Positions 7,799 through 16,734 of a DNA stretch of 64,000 nucleotides are shown here, piece by piece. The notes beneath the pieces were generated by a model, which saw only the letters and a program-made list of their open reading frames with translations, did not search any database and was not told the origin of the DNA. Position numbers and translations under genes: made by a program. The stretch is from Acinetobacter kanungonis (lineage in GTDB: Bacteria; Pseudomonadota; Gammaproteobacteria; Pseudomonadales; Moraxellaceae), in assembly GCF_009939195.1 (NCBI RefSeq), contig NZ_JAACKC010000001.1, positions 113,333 to 177,332 of the forward strand, read 5' to 3'. Every line of letters begins with the position of its first letter. Position 1 is the first letter of the stretch.

Positions 7799-10573
7799 AT
7801 GTTGAATCATATTTATGCTGCTTTTGAACAGCTGGGATTCACTACACATAAACGTGTATTGCATATCCAGTTTGCTAATGCGCTGCTGAATCAGCAGGTC
7901 TATTTACAGCGAATAGACGGAACACATGGCTTAAACCAAGGCTTAACGGCCAGTTTAATTTGCCTGTCGACACATGCATTTATTCCCCTCAAACAGTTTA
8001 TTGGCTGTCAGGTCGCGGTTGACCATGTGACAGACACAGGACAACTGAGTCGCATTACAGGCATCATTACCCAAGCTCAAGCGGGGGCAAGCGATGGTGC
8101 ACTGACCGTATATCGCCTGAGGCTTGAAGACCCGACCATCTTATGGAAACAACGCCGTAACAGTCGCGTGTTCATGAATAAAAGTGTGGTAGATGTGGTC
8201 AACATTTTGTTCCAAGAGTGGCAACAAAAAAGTCCGCTGTTTGCCGCCAGTTTGAATCTTGATTTAGCAGGATTGAGTCGAGATTACGACATTCGTCCCT
8301 TCATCATGCAAAACAACGAAACTGATTATGACTTTCTGACACGTTTACTTAGAAGTGAAGGGATTAATTGGCTGATTGATGAAGCGCAAGCGTTGCTTGC
8401 TCAGATGCATCAACCCATTCAAGCACAAAAGCTACGTCTAATTGATGATAACCAGCACTACCAAGCTCTGCCACGACGCAGTGTCCGCTTTCACCAGAGC
8501 AGCGCTGTACAAACCGCAGACAGCATTACCCATTGGCAGGCGCAGCGCCAGTTACAACCGACAGCCGTGCATGTGCAACGCTGGCAAGCCGATGCACTAA
8601 CCCAAGATGACGGTGCAGGCAGTGTGCAAAGCAAACATCAGCAAAGTGAACAATATGATGTTGCGAGTTTGGGGCTAGAGCAGGCATGGCATTTTTCCCC
8701 TGCGTGGATGCAAGACCTGAATGGCGAAGATGGTGCGACGGCATCGGGTAATCCGCAACTGGAGCAATTTAACCAGCAGCTTTCCGATTATTACAATGCG
8801 CAAGCCAAGCATTTTTGTGCACAGTCTACGGTGCGAGATGCCCATGTGGGTTACTGGTTCGAACTACAAGATCATCCTGAAATTAATCTGCACAGTGGTG
8901 CAGACAAAGAATTTCTAATTACAGAAAAAACTTTTTATAGCCAGAACAATCTGCCTAAAGATCTGAACCAGCAATTAGATCAACTCTTACAACAAAGTAA
9001 CTGGCAATTCAGCTCTGTACTGGACAACAGCGGCAGTGAGCAGCGCCAAGGCAATCTGCTGAGCTTACAACGTCGGCAGATTAAGACTGTTCCCGCCTAT
9101 CATCCTGAGCAGCATCGTCCATCGGCACATCCGCAACGCGCTCAGGTGGTTGGGCCGAATGGTGAAGAAATCCATGTCGATGAATGGGGGCGTATTAAAG
9201 TCCGCTTTCTATTCACAAGAAATGAAGACCATGCACATGATGGCGGTGCGGGCAGCAATGATAACGATACCGATTCTGCTTGGGTGGATGTCTTAACTCC
9301 ATGGGCGGGTGAAGGTTATGGGGCACGTTTTCTGCCAAGGATTGGGGAAATTGTAGTCATTGATTTCTTTCAGGGAGACATAGATCGTCCTTTTGTGGTA
9401 GGACGTCTGCATGAAGCGCAACGCCATCCAACAAAATTTGATGATGCAGGGCAATTGCCTGGAACCAAAAAACTGGCAGGCATTAAATCTAAAGAATATC
9501 AGGGACAGGGTTTTAACCAGCTGCGTTTTGATGACACCACGGGGCAAATTAGTGCCCAGTTGCAAAGCAGTTATGCGGCCAGTCAACTCAATTTGGGTAA
9601 ACTCAGTCATCCTAAAGACCAAGCGGAAAGTGAAGACCGAGGCGAAGGATTTGAACTTAGAACAGATCAGTGGGGAGCGCTAAGAGCAGGAGAAGGATTA
9701 CTTCTTTCGACCTATAAACAAGATCAGGCTCAGGGCGAACATCTGGATGCACAAGTTGCCAAGCAGCAGTTGGAAGGTAACCAGAGTAATGCCAAAGCAC
9801 TGAGTGAAGTTGCCAAAAACCAGCAAACTGATGAGATTGAATCGATTGAACAACTCAAAGAGTTTGCAGACCAGATTCAAGCGCAGATTGCAAAATTTGA
9901 AAAGGCGCTATTACTTTTAAACTCGCCAGATGGGATTGGTTTAAGCACCAATGCAGACATTCATGTCTCGGCTGATGGGCAAATTAACCAGTTTGCAGGC
10001 GACAGCATCAATTTCACTACGCAAAAAAATCTGATTACGCATGTCAGTGGTAAAGCAAGCTTATTTGCAGCACAGGGTGGCATTAAACAAGTTGCGGCCA
10101 AAGGAAAGTTTGAAATGCAGGCTCAGGGTGATGCCTTAAGTATTTTAGCCAAACAAAATATTCAGGTTGTTTCTACAGAAGATCGCATTGAAATTACCAG
10201 TCCGAAAGAGATTGTAATTACGGCAGGTGGTTCGCAACTTAAAATTGATGGTTCGGGAGTTTTTCCAACCACCAGTGGCAAGTTTGAGGTGAAGGCGGGG
10301 CAGCATGTGTTTATGGGAGGGGAAAAGGTCGAAGTCCCTAAAATACAATTAGAAAATAAACCATGTTATTTAACGTTTGAAATTGTCGATTTGGATGGAA
10401 AACCTGCGAACAATGTCGAATATATTGCTTTTAAAGCAGATGGTAGTCACCAGATAGGGCGAACCGATGCATCTGGTAAAACTCAAAAATTTCAAACAGA
10501 TGGTTCAGAACAGGTTTCAATCCATATTTCTGATAAAAATGCATCAAAATATAAGTTAGTTACGGAAAGTTAG
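7799..10573 (+). CDS. vgrG: Type VI secretion VgrG spike protein with C-terminal extension
   Basis: Trimeric puncturing tip of the T6SS tail tube. Its 924 residues run in the usual order: a phage gpD/gp44-like base (roughly 1-400); a gp5 OB-fold with the hallmark HVDEWGRIKVRF and WVDVLTPWAG...GYGARFLPRIGEIVVIDF motifs (roughly 450-540); a DUF2345 beta-helix region with repeating short strands (about 690-850); and an extra C-terminal domain of about 70 residues beginning near CYLTFEIVDLDGKPA. The extension resembles a transthyretin/carboxypeptidase-regulatory-like fold that often docks cargo. The next gene starts 6 bp after its stop, so that product is the probable cargo. Confidence 0.95.
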   Translation: MLNHIYAAFEQLGFTTHKRVLHIQFANALLNQQVYLQRIDGTHGLNQGLTASLICLSTHAFIPLKQFIGCQVAVDHVTDTGQLSRITGIITQAQAGASDGALTVYRLRLEDPTILWKQRRNSRVFMNKSVVDVVNILFQEWQQKSPLFAASLNLDLAGLSRDYDIRPFIMQNNETDYDFLTRLLRSEGINWLIDEAQALLAQMHQPIQAQKLRLIDDNQHYQALPRRSVRFHQSSAVQTADSITHWQAQRQLQPTAVHVQRWQADALTQDDGAGSVQSKHQQSEQYDVASLGLEQAWHFSPAWMQDLNGEDGATASGNPQLEQFNQQLSDYYNAQAKHFCAQSTVRDAHVGYWFELQDHPEINLHSGADKEFLITEKTFYSQNNLPKDLNQQLDQLLQQSNWQFSSVLDNSGSEQRQGNLLSLQRRQIKTVPAYHPEQHRPSAHPQRAQVVGPNGEEIHVDEWGRIKVRFLFTRNEDHAHDGGAGSNDNDTDSAWVDVLTPWAGEGYGARFLPRIGEIVVIDFFQGDIDRPFVVGRLHEAQRHPTKFDDAGQLPGTKKLAGIKSKEYQGQGFNQLRFDDTTGQISAQLQSSYAASQLNLGKLSHPKDQAESEDRGEGFELRTDQWGALRAGEGLLLSTYKQDQAQGEHLDAQVAKQQLEGNQSNAKALSEVAKNQQTDEIESIEQLKEFADQIQAQIAKFEKALLLLNSPDGIGLSTNADIHVSADGQINQFAGDSINFTTQKNLITHVSGKASLFAAQGGIKQVAAKGKFEMQAQGDALSILAKQNIQVVSTEDRIEITSPKEIVITAGGSQLKIDGSGVFPTTSGKFEVKAGQHVFMGGEKVEVPKIQLENKPCYLTFEIVDLDGKPANNVEYIAFKADGSHQIGRTDASGKTQKFQTDGSEQVSIHISDKNASKYKLVTES

Positions 10574-10579
10574 AACGTA

Positions 10580-13500
10580 ATGGATAGATATAACACATTA
10601 GAATTTAGCATTATTTTCTATAACCAGAGAAATAAGGGGCTAGGAAATGTAAAATATAAATTGGTTTTTATTTCCACTTCAGGAAATCAACAAATATTTG
10701 CAGATATTACCAATGATAAGGGACGCACTAAACCAATTTTATTGACTCAAAATGGAAAACTGCAAATTTTTGTAGAAGGTTATGAGACAATTTTTAGTCA
10801 AAAAAAACTGATCAAGCCGAAGCTTGCCTCAGGTGATAATATTATTGAAATAAAAGAAAAAAAATTAGAACAAAATTTAAAGTTTATCACTAAGCAGCAA
10901 TATGATATAAAACAACAAGTTGCAAAAAAAAATCTTGAGGAACTGAAGAAAATTGCCGCAATCAATAGTAAGTCTAAAATAGGTAATTTTTATAATTATT
11001 CTAAAATTACTCCCCCAATTTCACCAACAGTGAAAAAGAATTTAGAAGAAAGTCAAAATTTATCTTATGAAGAATATAAAAAGAGAAATACACATCTGAT
11101 TAAGAAATCAGAATATTTGAAGTTTAAAACATATGTGATGTATCGATTTGTCGATAACAAAGGAAATGGTATTCCGATTATTGACTACCAAATATTTGGT
11201 CAGGGTAAAAACGAACCTATCGTTAATATGAAGCCAGCTAAAGTGGATGGAAAAGGCTTTACTCAACTAGCAGAGACTCATTTAAAAACCCAAGTTAAGT
11301 ATCGCTTAGGAAGTACAGTCAAAGAGAGTGAATGGTTCGAACCGATTACTTGTGTTGATAAACAGTTAATTAATAAAATTATTTTTCCACTTACCACAGG
11401 TATAACCAATACTGATCCAAATAATAAGGTGGGCTTGGGTGCATCACAAAAGCCCCCTATCGTTATTAATCCTCACACTAATGAAGTACTGGTTTTACCG
11501 CCCGCAGTTTATGCTGAATTTGATCGAAAAACGCAAATTTTGTCAGATGCAGTAAAAAAGGTTCATCAATCGAATGCTGAACTCACGCGAGCGATTCAGG
11601 ATAGAAAACTTGAAGAAATTAAAGAGCTAGAAAGTCGGCTAAATATCAATCAAGAAAAAGCAATTGAAAAAATTAATGGTGAGTTTCAGCAGTATGGCGA
11701 ACTTAAAGAAGTTTGGGTGGTTGAAAGCACAGGCAAAGTCAACCAAAGTGCATCAAAATATAATTTAAAAAGACGTTATCTTAAAGTCACTGAATATGAA
11801 GAGCTAAAACGACAACGTCGTAATAATGAAGTAAGAGCAGATATTGTTGACCCTTATGCGACGCAATACACACCACAACGTCATGCTCAGATTCAAAGTA
11901 GTTTTGAGAAACTAGGTCAGCAGTTATTGACTGCTAAAGGAAGTATCGGTAGTGAAGAAAAAGCTGTTTATAACTTGATTGGTGGTCTTGGTGGAGAGAT
12001 TGCAAAAGAATATAAAGACAGCCGAGATATTAATGTCAGTACTGAAGCACAGTGGATGCGGATGGTTGCAGGTGCTAGTGGTGAAGGAATGATTAGCGCC
12101 TCGTCTAAAGGTGTGACCATGAAACTTGGTGGAGATGCATCAACCAAATGGACACTTTTTGAAGGGGTAAAAGAATGGCGTAAGTTTTTTCCATGTGAGT
12201 CTGGATGGAAACTTGAATATGACAATTATGATTTAGGAACCATTCGTTTTTTGATTGGAGCAGAACTAGCAGGATTTTCTGGAGCAAATTTAGGCATTTC
12301 AGGTAACTTATCTGTCGATATTACCCATCAGGGAACCACGCAAATGCTGAAAGCTATGGTACGTAAACCAGAACGCTCAATGTCACAAATGTTTGATCGT
12401 CAGGGAAAACCCATGTTCCAACCTGCGCAAGGTAGCTTGAACATGATTGCTGCAAATCAGGAAAATGCAAAGAATCAGGCAAATGCAGGAATTAAGGTAT
12501 TTGCAGGGGCACAAGTGCAAGGGAAATTGAAGGGCGGAATAGAATGGTTTAAACCCAATAATGACAAGGGGGGGGAAGGAGAATTTGTTTCTATCGCCTC
12601 TGTAGCTGGTGGTGGTGGTGTTAGTCTGGGAGCTGGTGCCGAAGGTCAATATCAGATTGGTTATGATGAAGGTTCTGGTAACTTTAAAATACTGGTTGCT
12701 GCACACTTGTGTTGGGGTATTGGTGCAAAAGGAGTCGCTGAATTTACGGTTGGTTCAGAACATATCCTAAACTATTTAGGATTTATTAAACTACAGCTAC
12801 TACAGGCTAGCTTTAGAACGCTAGTCTATATTCATGGGGAGGCTTTCTCATTAATGGCACGAGTCTTAGCGTACTGTATAGGTGAGAATTATCCATTAAC
12901 TCAGAACGTACAGGAAATAGCAGATGCTTATGATGTCTGGCTTAAGCGTTTGAATAAGGATCATGAGCGTTTAAAGACTGCGAATAATATTAATTCTGCC
13001 AAAGGCCGTGAAGAATTAATTTATGCCACACCAGAGACGAAAGGGATTCTTTTATATGCAGTTACACACTGGAGTGATCGTACAGCTCCAATTTTTGATA
13101 TCTATGTGTCTTTTAGTGAGCGTGAAGTGGAACTTTTTCCTGCGCGAAAAACTGCAGTGATTAATATTCTAAAAACGTGTGTGACGACTGCCGAATGGCA
13201 AAATACCATTCAACATATTCACCCTAAAGCAAAGAAATTAAACCCATCTGAATTTGGTAAAGTTGAAGGTGATCTGATTCGGTTTTTAAACTATGGTGAT
13301 GACGATAAATACGCTGAAGATCTTATCCGTTGTATCAATAGTGGAATAGAGTATGTTGGGCAAAATATTAACAAATGGTTAAAAGATTATCTTAAGTATC
13401 GTAAGGGAGCTAAGGCAGTAACAGGTACTTCATGGAATTATATGTTAGTACAAAGCCAAGATGATAATCGCTTTAGGCAGTTTGAGCTGCAGCAAGGCAT

Positions 13501-13600
13501 ACAAATGGGGTTTGAAGAGCAGTCATTAATGGCAAGTAATTTAGAAATCTTAGCACCTTTTGAGCAGAATGAGTTAAAACCAACCGTGTATCATGTTTAA
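10580..13600 (+). CDS. Large VgrG-linked protein, candidate T6SS effector of unknown activity
   Basis: 1006 residues, not recognised as a named family. The N-terminus (about 1-90) looks like an Ig/transthyretin-like beta domain related in style to the VgrG extension. A Lys/Glu-rich helical stretch follows (about 90-180), then another beta domain, then a coiled-coil-like segment (about 310-370). The centre (about 480-740) is Gly/Ala-rich with hydrophobic stretches (LIGGLGGEIAKEY, LGISGNLSVDI, GAGAEGQYQIGYDEG), which could insert into membranes. A charged C-terminal third follows. No signal peptide. Its position directly behind vgrG and facing two lipoprotein genes supports an exported toxin; mechanism unknown. 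Confidence 0.7.
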   Translation: MDRYNTLEFSIIFYNQRNKGLGNVKYKLVFISTSGNQQIFADITNDKGRTKPILLTQNGKLQIFVEGYETIFSQKKLIKPKLASGDNIIEIKEKKLEQNLKFITKQQYDIKQQVAKKNLEELKKIAAINSKSKIGNFYNYSKITPPISPTVKKNLEESQNLSYEEYKKRNTHLIKKSEYLKFKTYVMYRFVDNKGNGIPIIDYQIFGQGKNEPIVNMKPAKVDGKGFTQLAETHLKTQVKYRLGSTVKESEWFEPITCVDKQLINKIIFPLTTGITNTDPNNKVGLGASQKPPIVINPHTNEVLVLPPAVYAEFDRKTQILSDAVKKVHQSNAELTRAIQDRKLEEIKELESRLNINQEKAIEKINGEFQQYGELKEVWVVESTGKVNQSASKYNLKRRYLKVTEYEELKRQRRNNEVRADIVDPYATQYTPQRHAQIQSSFEKLGQQLLTAKGSIGSEEKAVYNLIGGLGGEIAKEYKDSRDINVSTEAQWMRMVAGASGEGMISASSKGVTMKLGGDASTKWTLFEGVKEWRKFFPCESGWKLEYDNYDLGTIRFLIGAELAGFSGANLGISGNLSVDITHQGTTQMLKAMVRKPERSMSQMFDRQGKPMFQPAQGSLNMIAANQENAKNQANAGIKVFAGAQVQGKLKGGIEWFKPNNDKGGEGEFVSIASVAGGGGVSLGAGAEGQYQIGYDEGSGNFKILVAAHLCWGIGAKGVAEFTVGSEHILNYLGFIKLQLLQASFRTLVYIHGEAFSLMARVLAYCIGENYPLTQNVQEIADAYDVWLKRLNKDHERLKTANNINSAKGREELIYATPETKGILLYAVTHWSDRTAPIFDIYVSFSEREVELFPARKTAVINILKTCVTTAEWQNTIQHIHPKAKKLNPSEFGKVEGDLIRFLNYGDDDKYAEDLIRCINSGIEYVGQNINKWLKDYLKYRKGAKAVTGTSWNYMLVQSQDDNRFRQFELQQGIQMGFEEQSLMASNLEILAPFEQNELKPTVYHV

Positions 13601-13613
13601 CATGATACACGGT
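13583..13613. terminator. Perfect hairpin at the effector stop codon
   Basis: ACCGTGTATCATG and CATGATACACGGT form a 13-bp perfect stem with a TTTAA loop; the effector TAA stop (13598-13600) is inside the loop. It lies 11 bp from the end of the convergent lipoprotein gene. A partly decayed second copy sits at 14684-14712. Confidence 0.75.
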
Positions 13614-13624
13614 TAATGTAATGG

Positions 13625-14602
13625 TTAATGGTTAGCAACGCAACGTACGGAGTTTTTTTGGTTTAGATCTAAGTTATATTTTTTTACAAGCTCTGATTTA
13701 GCTTTTTCAGGATCTTCAATAGGATGCATAGAGTGTCTTTGCATAGTTTTTCCACCAAATACTCGTAATGATTGACCATCACTTGGTGGAAAACTTCGTA
13801 CTACCTTTAAAGTTCCTGAGGTTGGACCTTGAGGATTTTTCTCTGGAGATTTACTGTAATATTCAGGATCATACCAATCTAGCATCCATTCATAGTTATC
13901 AGTAACCATGTCATAAAAGCCTAAAGGAGTTGGTGGATATTTTTGCAGTTCAGATATATTTTTATAAACTTTAAATTTATCTTGGGACTGTTGTCTTTGT
14001 TCAAAACTCCATACATTACGCCCATTATCAATCTTGCCATTATCGGTCGCATAAAGAATATATTGCCCCCGATTACGTGCTGCATATTCCCATTGAGCCT
14101 CTGTGGGTAAGTCCATCTTTAAATTGAGTTGCGTACCAAGCCATTGACAATAATCACGAGCTTGTTGCCAATTAATACCTGCTGCTGCTGTAGGAACTCT
14201 TTGTTCAATCGAGTATTCATCAAAATTCCCGACGGCTTTTTGCCCTGTAACTTCTGTATAAATATCAAAATCTGCATAGGTGGCTTTGGTTGCACTTAAA
14301 TAAAAATCGTCTAGCGTGACTTTATGTAAGGGTTTACTATCCCCATCACCATCATATGGAAGTCCATCGATACTATGTTCAAGACCAAAATCCCCCATTT
14401 TATAGGTACCACCTTTTACAAAAATCAGGTTCTTTTTTGTCTTGTCGAGCAGTTGTTGTAATCGCTTTTGTTGTTCAGGAGATAAGTCATTTTTCGTGGT
14501 TGGACTTAAAGCTTTCTGATTTGCACTGGAAGTTGGTTTGGCACAAGCAGCTAATGAGATACTTGAGAGTAGAATGATTGCAAGCTTATGTTTAATCATC
14601 AT
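13625..14602 (-). CDS. SUMF1/FGE-domain lipoprotein, copy 1 (candidate immunity protein)
   Basis: 325 residues from the ATG at 14602, chosen because the paralogue at 14720-15697 has exactly this start and length; a longer frame upstream is not conserved. Lipoprotein signal: MMIKHKLAIILL, then the lipobox LAAC, so it should be exported and lipidated. The rest is a formylglycine-generating-enzyme-like (SUMF1) fold: FVKGGTYKMGDFG, LPTEAQWEYAARNRGQ, then GFYDMVTDNYEWMLDWYD. The catalytic Cys pair of true FGE is not evident. Convergent with the effector gene. Periplasmic immunity is an inference from context and export signal. Confidence 0.75.
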   Translation of the reverse strand: MMIKHKLAIILLSSISLAACAKPTSSANQKALSPTTKNDLSPEQQKRLQQLLDKTKKNLIFVKGGTYKMGDFGLEHSIDGLPYDGDGDSKPLHKVTLDDFYLSATKATYADFDIYTEVTGQKAVGNFDEYSIEQRVPTAAAGINWQQARDYCQWLGTQLNLKMDLPTEAQWEYAARNRGQYILYATDNGKIDNGRNVWSFEQRQQSQDKFKVYKNISELQKYPPTPLGFYDMVTDNYEWMLDWYDPEYYSKSPEKNPQGPTSGTLKVVRSFPPSDGQSLRVFGGKTMQRHSMHPIEDPEKAKSELVKKYNLDLNQKNSVRCVANH

Positions 14603-14674
14603 TTTTAAAATTATAAAGTTAAAATACAGTGCGGATTTTAAGGTAGTTTGTTGGTATTGAAAAGAAACAATGTG

Positions 14675-14695
14675 TAAAACCAACCGTGTATCATG
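14675..14695. repeat. Direct repeat of the effector gene's 3' end
   Basis: These 21 bases (starting TAAAACCAACCG) are identical to 13575-13595, the last codons of the effector gene and the left arm of its terminator. They lie between the two lipoprotein genes, in non-coding context. This is the scar of a tandem duplication whose unit was the effector tail plus terminator plus lipoprotein gene. Confidence 0.85.
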
Positions 14696-14712
14696 CATAG
14701 CATGTTACACGG
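14684..14712. terminator. Decayed copy of the effector/lipoprotein hairpin
   Basis: CCGTGTATCATGC pairs with GCATGTTACACGG with one mismatch. It corresponds to the perfect hairpin at 13583-13613 and probably still ends transcription of the upstream lipoprotein copy (14720-15697, leftward). Confidence 0.6.
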
Positions 14713-14719
14713 CTAATGA

Positions 14720-15697
14720 TTAAGGATTTGCAGCACAACGTACTGAGTTATTTAAATTAAAATCGAAATAATATTTTTGGTCTTTAGAGTCTTTTACTAA
14801 TTCCGGATCCGCTACAGGATCAATTGCATGGCGTTGCATAGTTTTGCCATTGAATACTTTTAACGATTGTACATCCGACGGAAGCATACTCCGTACAACT
14901 TTTAAAGTTCCTGTTTTTGGACCCTGAGGGGTTTTCTCTGGAGATTTACTGTAATATTCAGGATCATACCAGTCGAGCATCCATTCAAGATTATCTGTTA
15001 CTATGTCATAAAAACCTAAAGGGGTTGCTGGATATTTTTGCAGTTCAGATATATTTTTATAAACTTTAAATTTATCTTGGGACTGTTGTCTCTGCTCAAA
15101 GCTCCACACATTACGTCCATTATCAATTTTTCCATTATCAGTTGCATAAAGAATATTTTGTCCCCGATTCCGCGCTGCATATTCCCATTGTGCTTCTGTA
15201 GGTAAGTCCATTTTTAAATTGAGTTGCGTACCAAGCCATTGGCAATAATTTCGAGCTTGTTGCCAATTTATACCTGCTGCAGAAGTTGGAATACGATATT
15301 TTTGCGTGATCTCATTAAAATCACCGACGGCTTTTTGTCCTGTAACCTCTGTATAAATATCAAAATCTGCATAGGTGGTTTTGGTGGCGCTTAAATAAAA
15401 GTCATCAAGGGTGACTTTGTGTAAGGGTTTGCTATCCCCATCACCATCATATGGAAGTCCATCGATACTATGTTCAGGACCAAAATCCCCCATTTTATAG
15501 GTACCACCTTTTACAAAAATCAGGTTTTTCTTGGTCTTCTCGAGCAGTTGTTGTAATCGCTTTTGTTGTTCAGGAGATAGGTCATTTTTCGTGATTGGAC
15601 TTGAAGCTTTCTGATTTGCATTTGAAGTGGGTTTGGCACAAGCAGCTAATGAGGTAATTGAGAGCAGAATGATTGCAAGTTTATGTTTAATCATCAT
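14720..15697 (-). CDS. SUMF1/FGE-domain lipoprotein, copy 2 (candidate immunity protein)
   Basis: 325 residues, same length as and very similar to copy 1, again with MMIKHKLAIILL and the lipobox LAAC. Most differences cluster in two patches: the region after GQKAVGDF (EITQKYRIPTS here, DEYSIEQRVPTA in copy 1) and the C-terminal 60 residues (MLPSDVQSLKVFNGK and the last 30). That pattern suits partners tuned to different targets. No ribosome-binding site is obvious before either copy. Both read leftward towards the effector. Confidence 0.75.
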   Translation of the reverse strand: MMIKHKLAIILLSITSLAACAKPTSNANQKASSPITKNDLSPEQQKRLQQLLEKTKKNLIFVKGGTYKMGDFGPEHSIDGLPYDGDGDSKPLHKVTLDDFYLSATKTTYADFDIYTEVTGQKAVGDFNEITQKYRIPTSAAGINWQQARNYCQWLGTQLNLKMDLPTEAQWEYAARNRGQNILYATDNGKIDNGRNVWSFEQRQQSQDKFKVYKNISELQKYPATPLGFYDIVTDNLEWMLDWYDPEYYSKSPEKTPQGPKTGTLKVVRSMLPSDVQSLKVFNGKTMQRHAIDPVADPELVKDSKDQKYYFDFNLNNSVRCAANP

Positions 15698-15844
15698 TTT
15701 TAAAATTATAAAGTTAAAATACAGCGCGGATTTTAAGTTAGTTCGCGAATGTTGAGTAGAAATATTGTGTTAAAATCAACATTATGCATTATTGAAAATC
15801 TTAAAAGGAAAAGATCCCTATCCAGAGGATTAATTTGAAAAGAA

Positions 15845-16366
15845 ATGATAAAAATCGAAGGTCGTATAATAAATCTTCAGATTGAAGATTCTAAAATCCA
15901 TCCATTTAAAAACATCGAAAATCAAGCTGCGGGCACTGCAATGATAGGAGCTTTAACTGCAAGTAGTAGCGCAGCAACTAATGCACCAATTTTGTTAATG
16001 GCAGCAAGTGGATAAGATGCTAAATCCTTTACTTGTGAAGTTGGTGATTATAGTGTGATTGGTCAGTTTACAACAGTACAATTTAAGAATGGCGATGAAC
16101 TGGTTTGGGATAATTTGAACAGACTTGTTCGTACTGATCTGAACGGACAGATTACTGAATATGGTTATGATGCATTCGGACGACGGCTTTACAAGAAATC
16201 ATCCCATGAACTCATATTGTTTGGTTGGGATGAAGACTTAATGATTTGGGAGTCTGTGCAATATCAAGATACTGAACAGAACTATACCAAGCACTATGTG
16301 TACGGACCGAATAGTTTTATACCGCTATTTCAAACGGGTTACAGAAGTTTTATACAGTTAATTGAA
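15845..16366 (+). pseudogene. 5' part of a broken Rhs-type polymorphic toxin gene
   Basis: From an ATG at 15845 a frame of 56 codons (MIKIEGRIINLQIEDSK...) ends at a TAA (16013-16015) but continues in the same frame. It then reads CEVGDYSVIGQFTTVQFKNG followed directly by Rhs repeat sequence (LVRTDLNGQITEYGYDAFG, then KHYVYGPNSF). The jump from an N-terminal domain to late Rhs repeats near 16090-16110 implies a large internal deletion of the normal 1000-plus-residue barrel. The frame is then cut by the IS3 element at 16367 and resumes at 17675 in the same frame. Confidence 0.85.
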
Positions 16367-16416
16367 TGAACTGTACCGGATTTGTCGGAGACCAACTTTC
16401 TTGAGAGAATGTTCCG

Positions 16417-16734
16417 ATGAAAAAATCAAACTATACCCCTGAAATCAAAGAAAGAGCAGTTCAACTTGTTATTGAATCCGAAAGGGATTATCCATCGAAT
16501 TGGGCTGCAATCACTGCTACTGCTCCCAAGATAGGTTGTACCCCTGAAACACTGCGTGTTTGGCATCAAAAATATTTGGATCAACAAAATCCAGTTAAAG
16601 TACAGCAGCTTTCAGACCAAGAACGTATCAAACAACTCGAACGTGAAAATAAAGAACTGCAACGCGCCAATGAGATTCTACGTAAAGCAGCCGCTTTTTT
16701 CGCCCAGGCGGAGCTCGACCGCCCACACAAATAA
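16417..16734 (+). CDS. IS3-family transposase OrfA
   Basis: 105 residues. N-terminal helix-turn-helix of the transposase_8 type (TPEIKERAVQLVIES..., then PKIGCTPETLRVWHQKY) followed by a leucine-zipper-like helix (IKQLERENKELQRANEILRKA). It binds the IS ends. It ends where orfB begins (TAATG overlap at 16732-16736). A T6 run shortly before the end (in GCCGCTTTTTTCGCC) may be the usual frameshift site producing OrfAB. Confidence 0.93.
   Translation: MKKSNYTPEIKERAVQLVIESERDYPSNWAAITATAPKIGCTPETLRVWHQKYLDQQNPVKVQQLSDQERIKQLERENKELQRANEILRKAAAFFAQAELDRPHK

Noticed and set aside
13625..15697. True formylglycine-generating (sulfatase-activating) enzymes
   Set aside because: No sulfatase gene nearby, no evident catalytic Cys pair, and lipoprotein export signals next to a T6SS effector point to another role.
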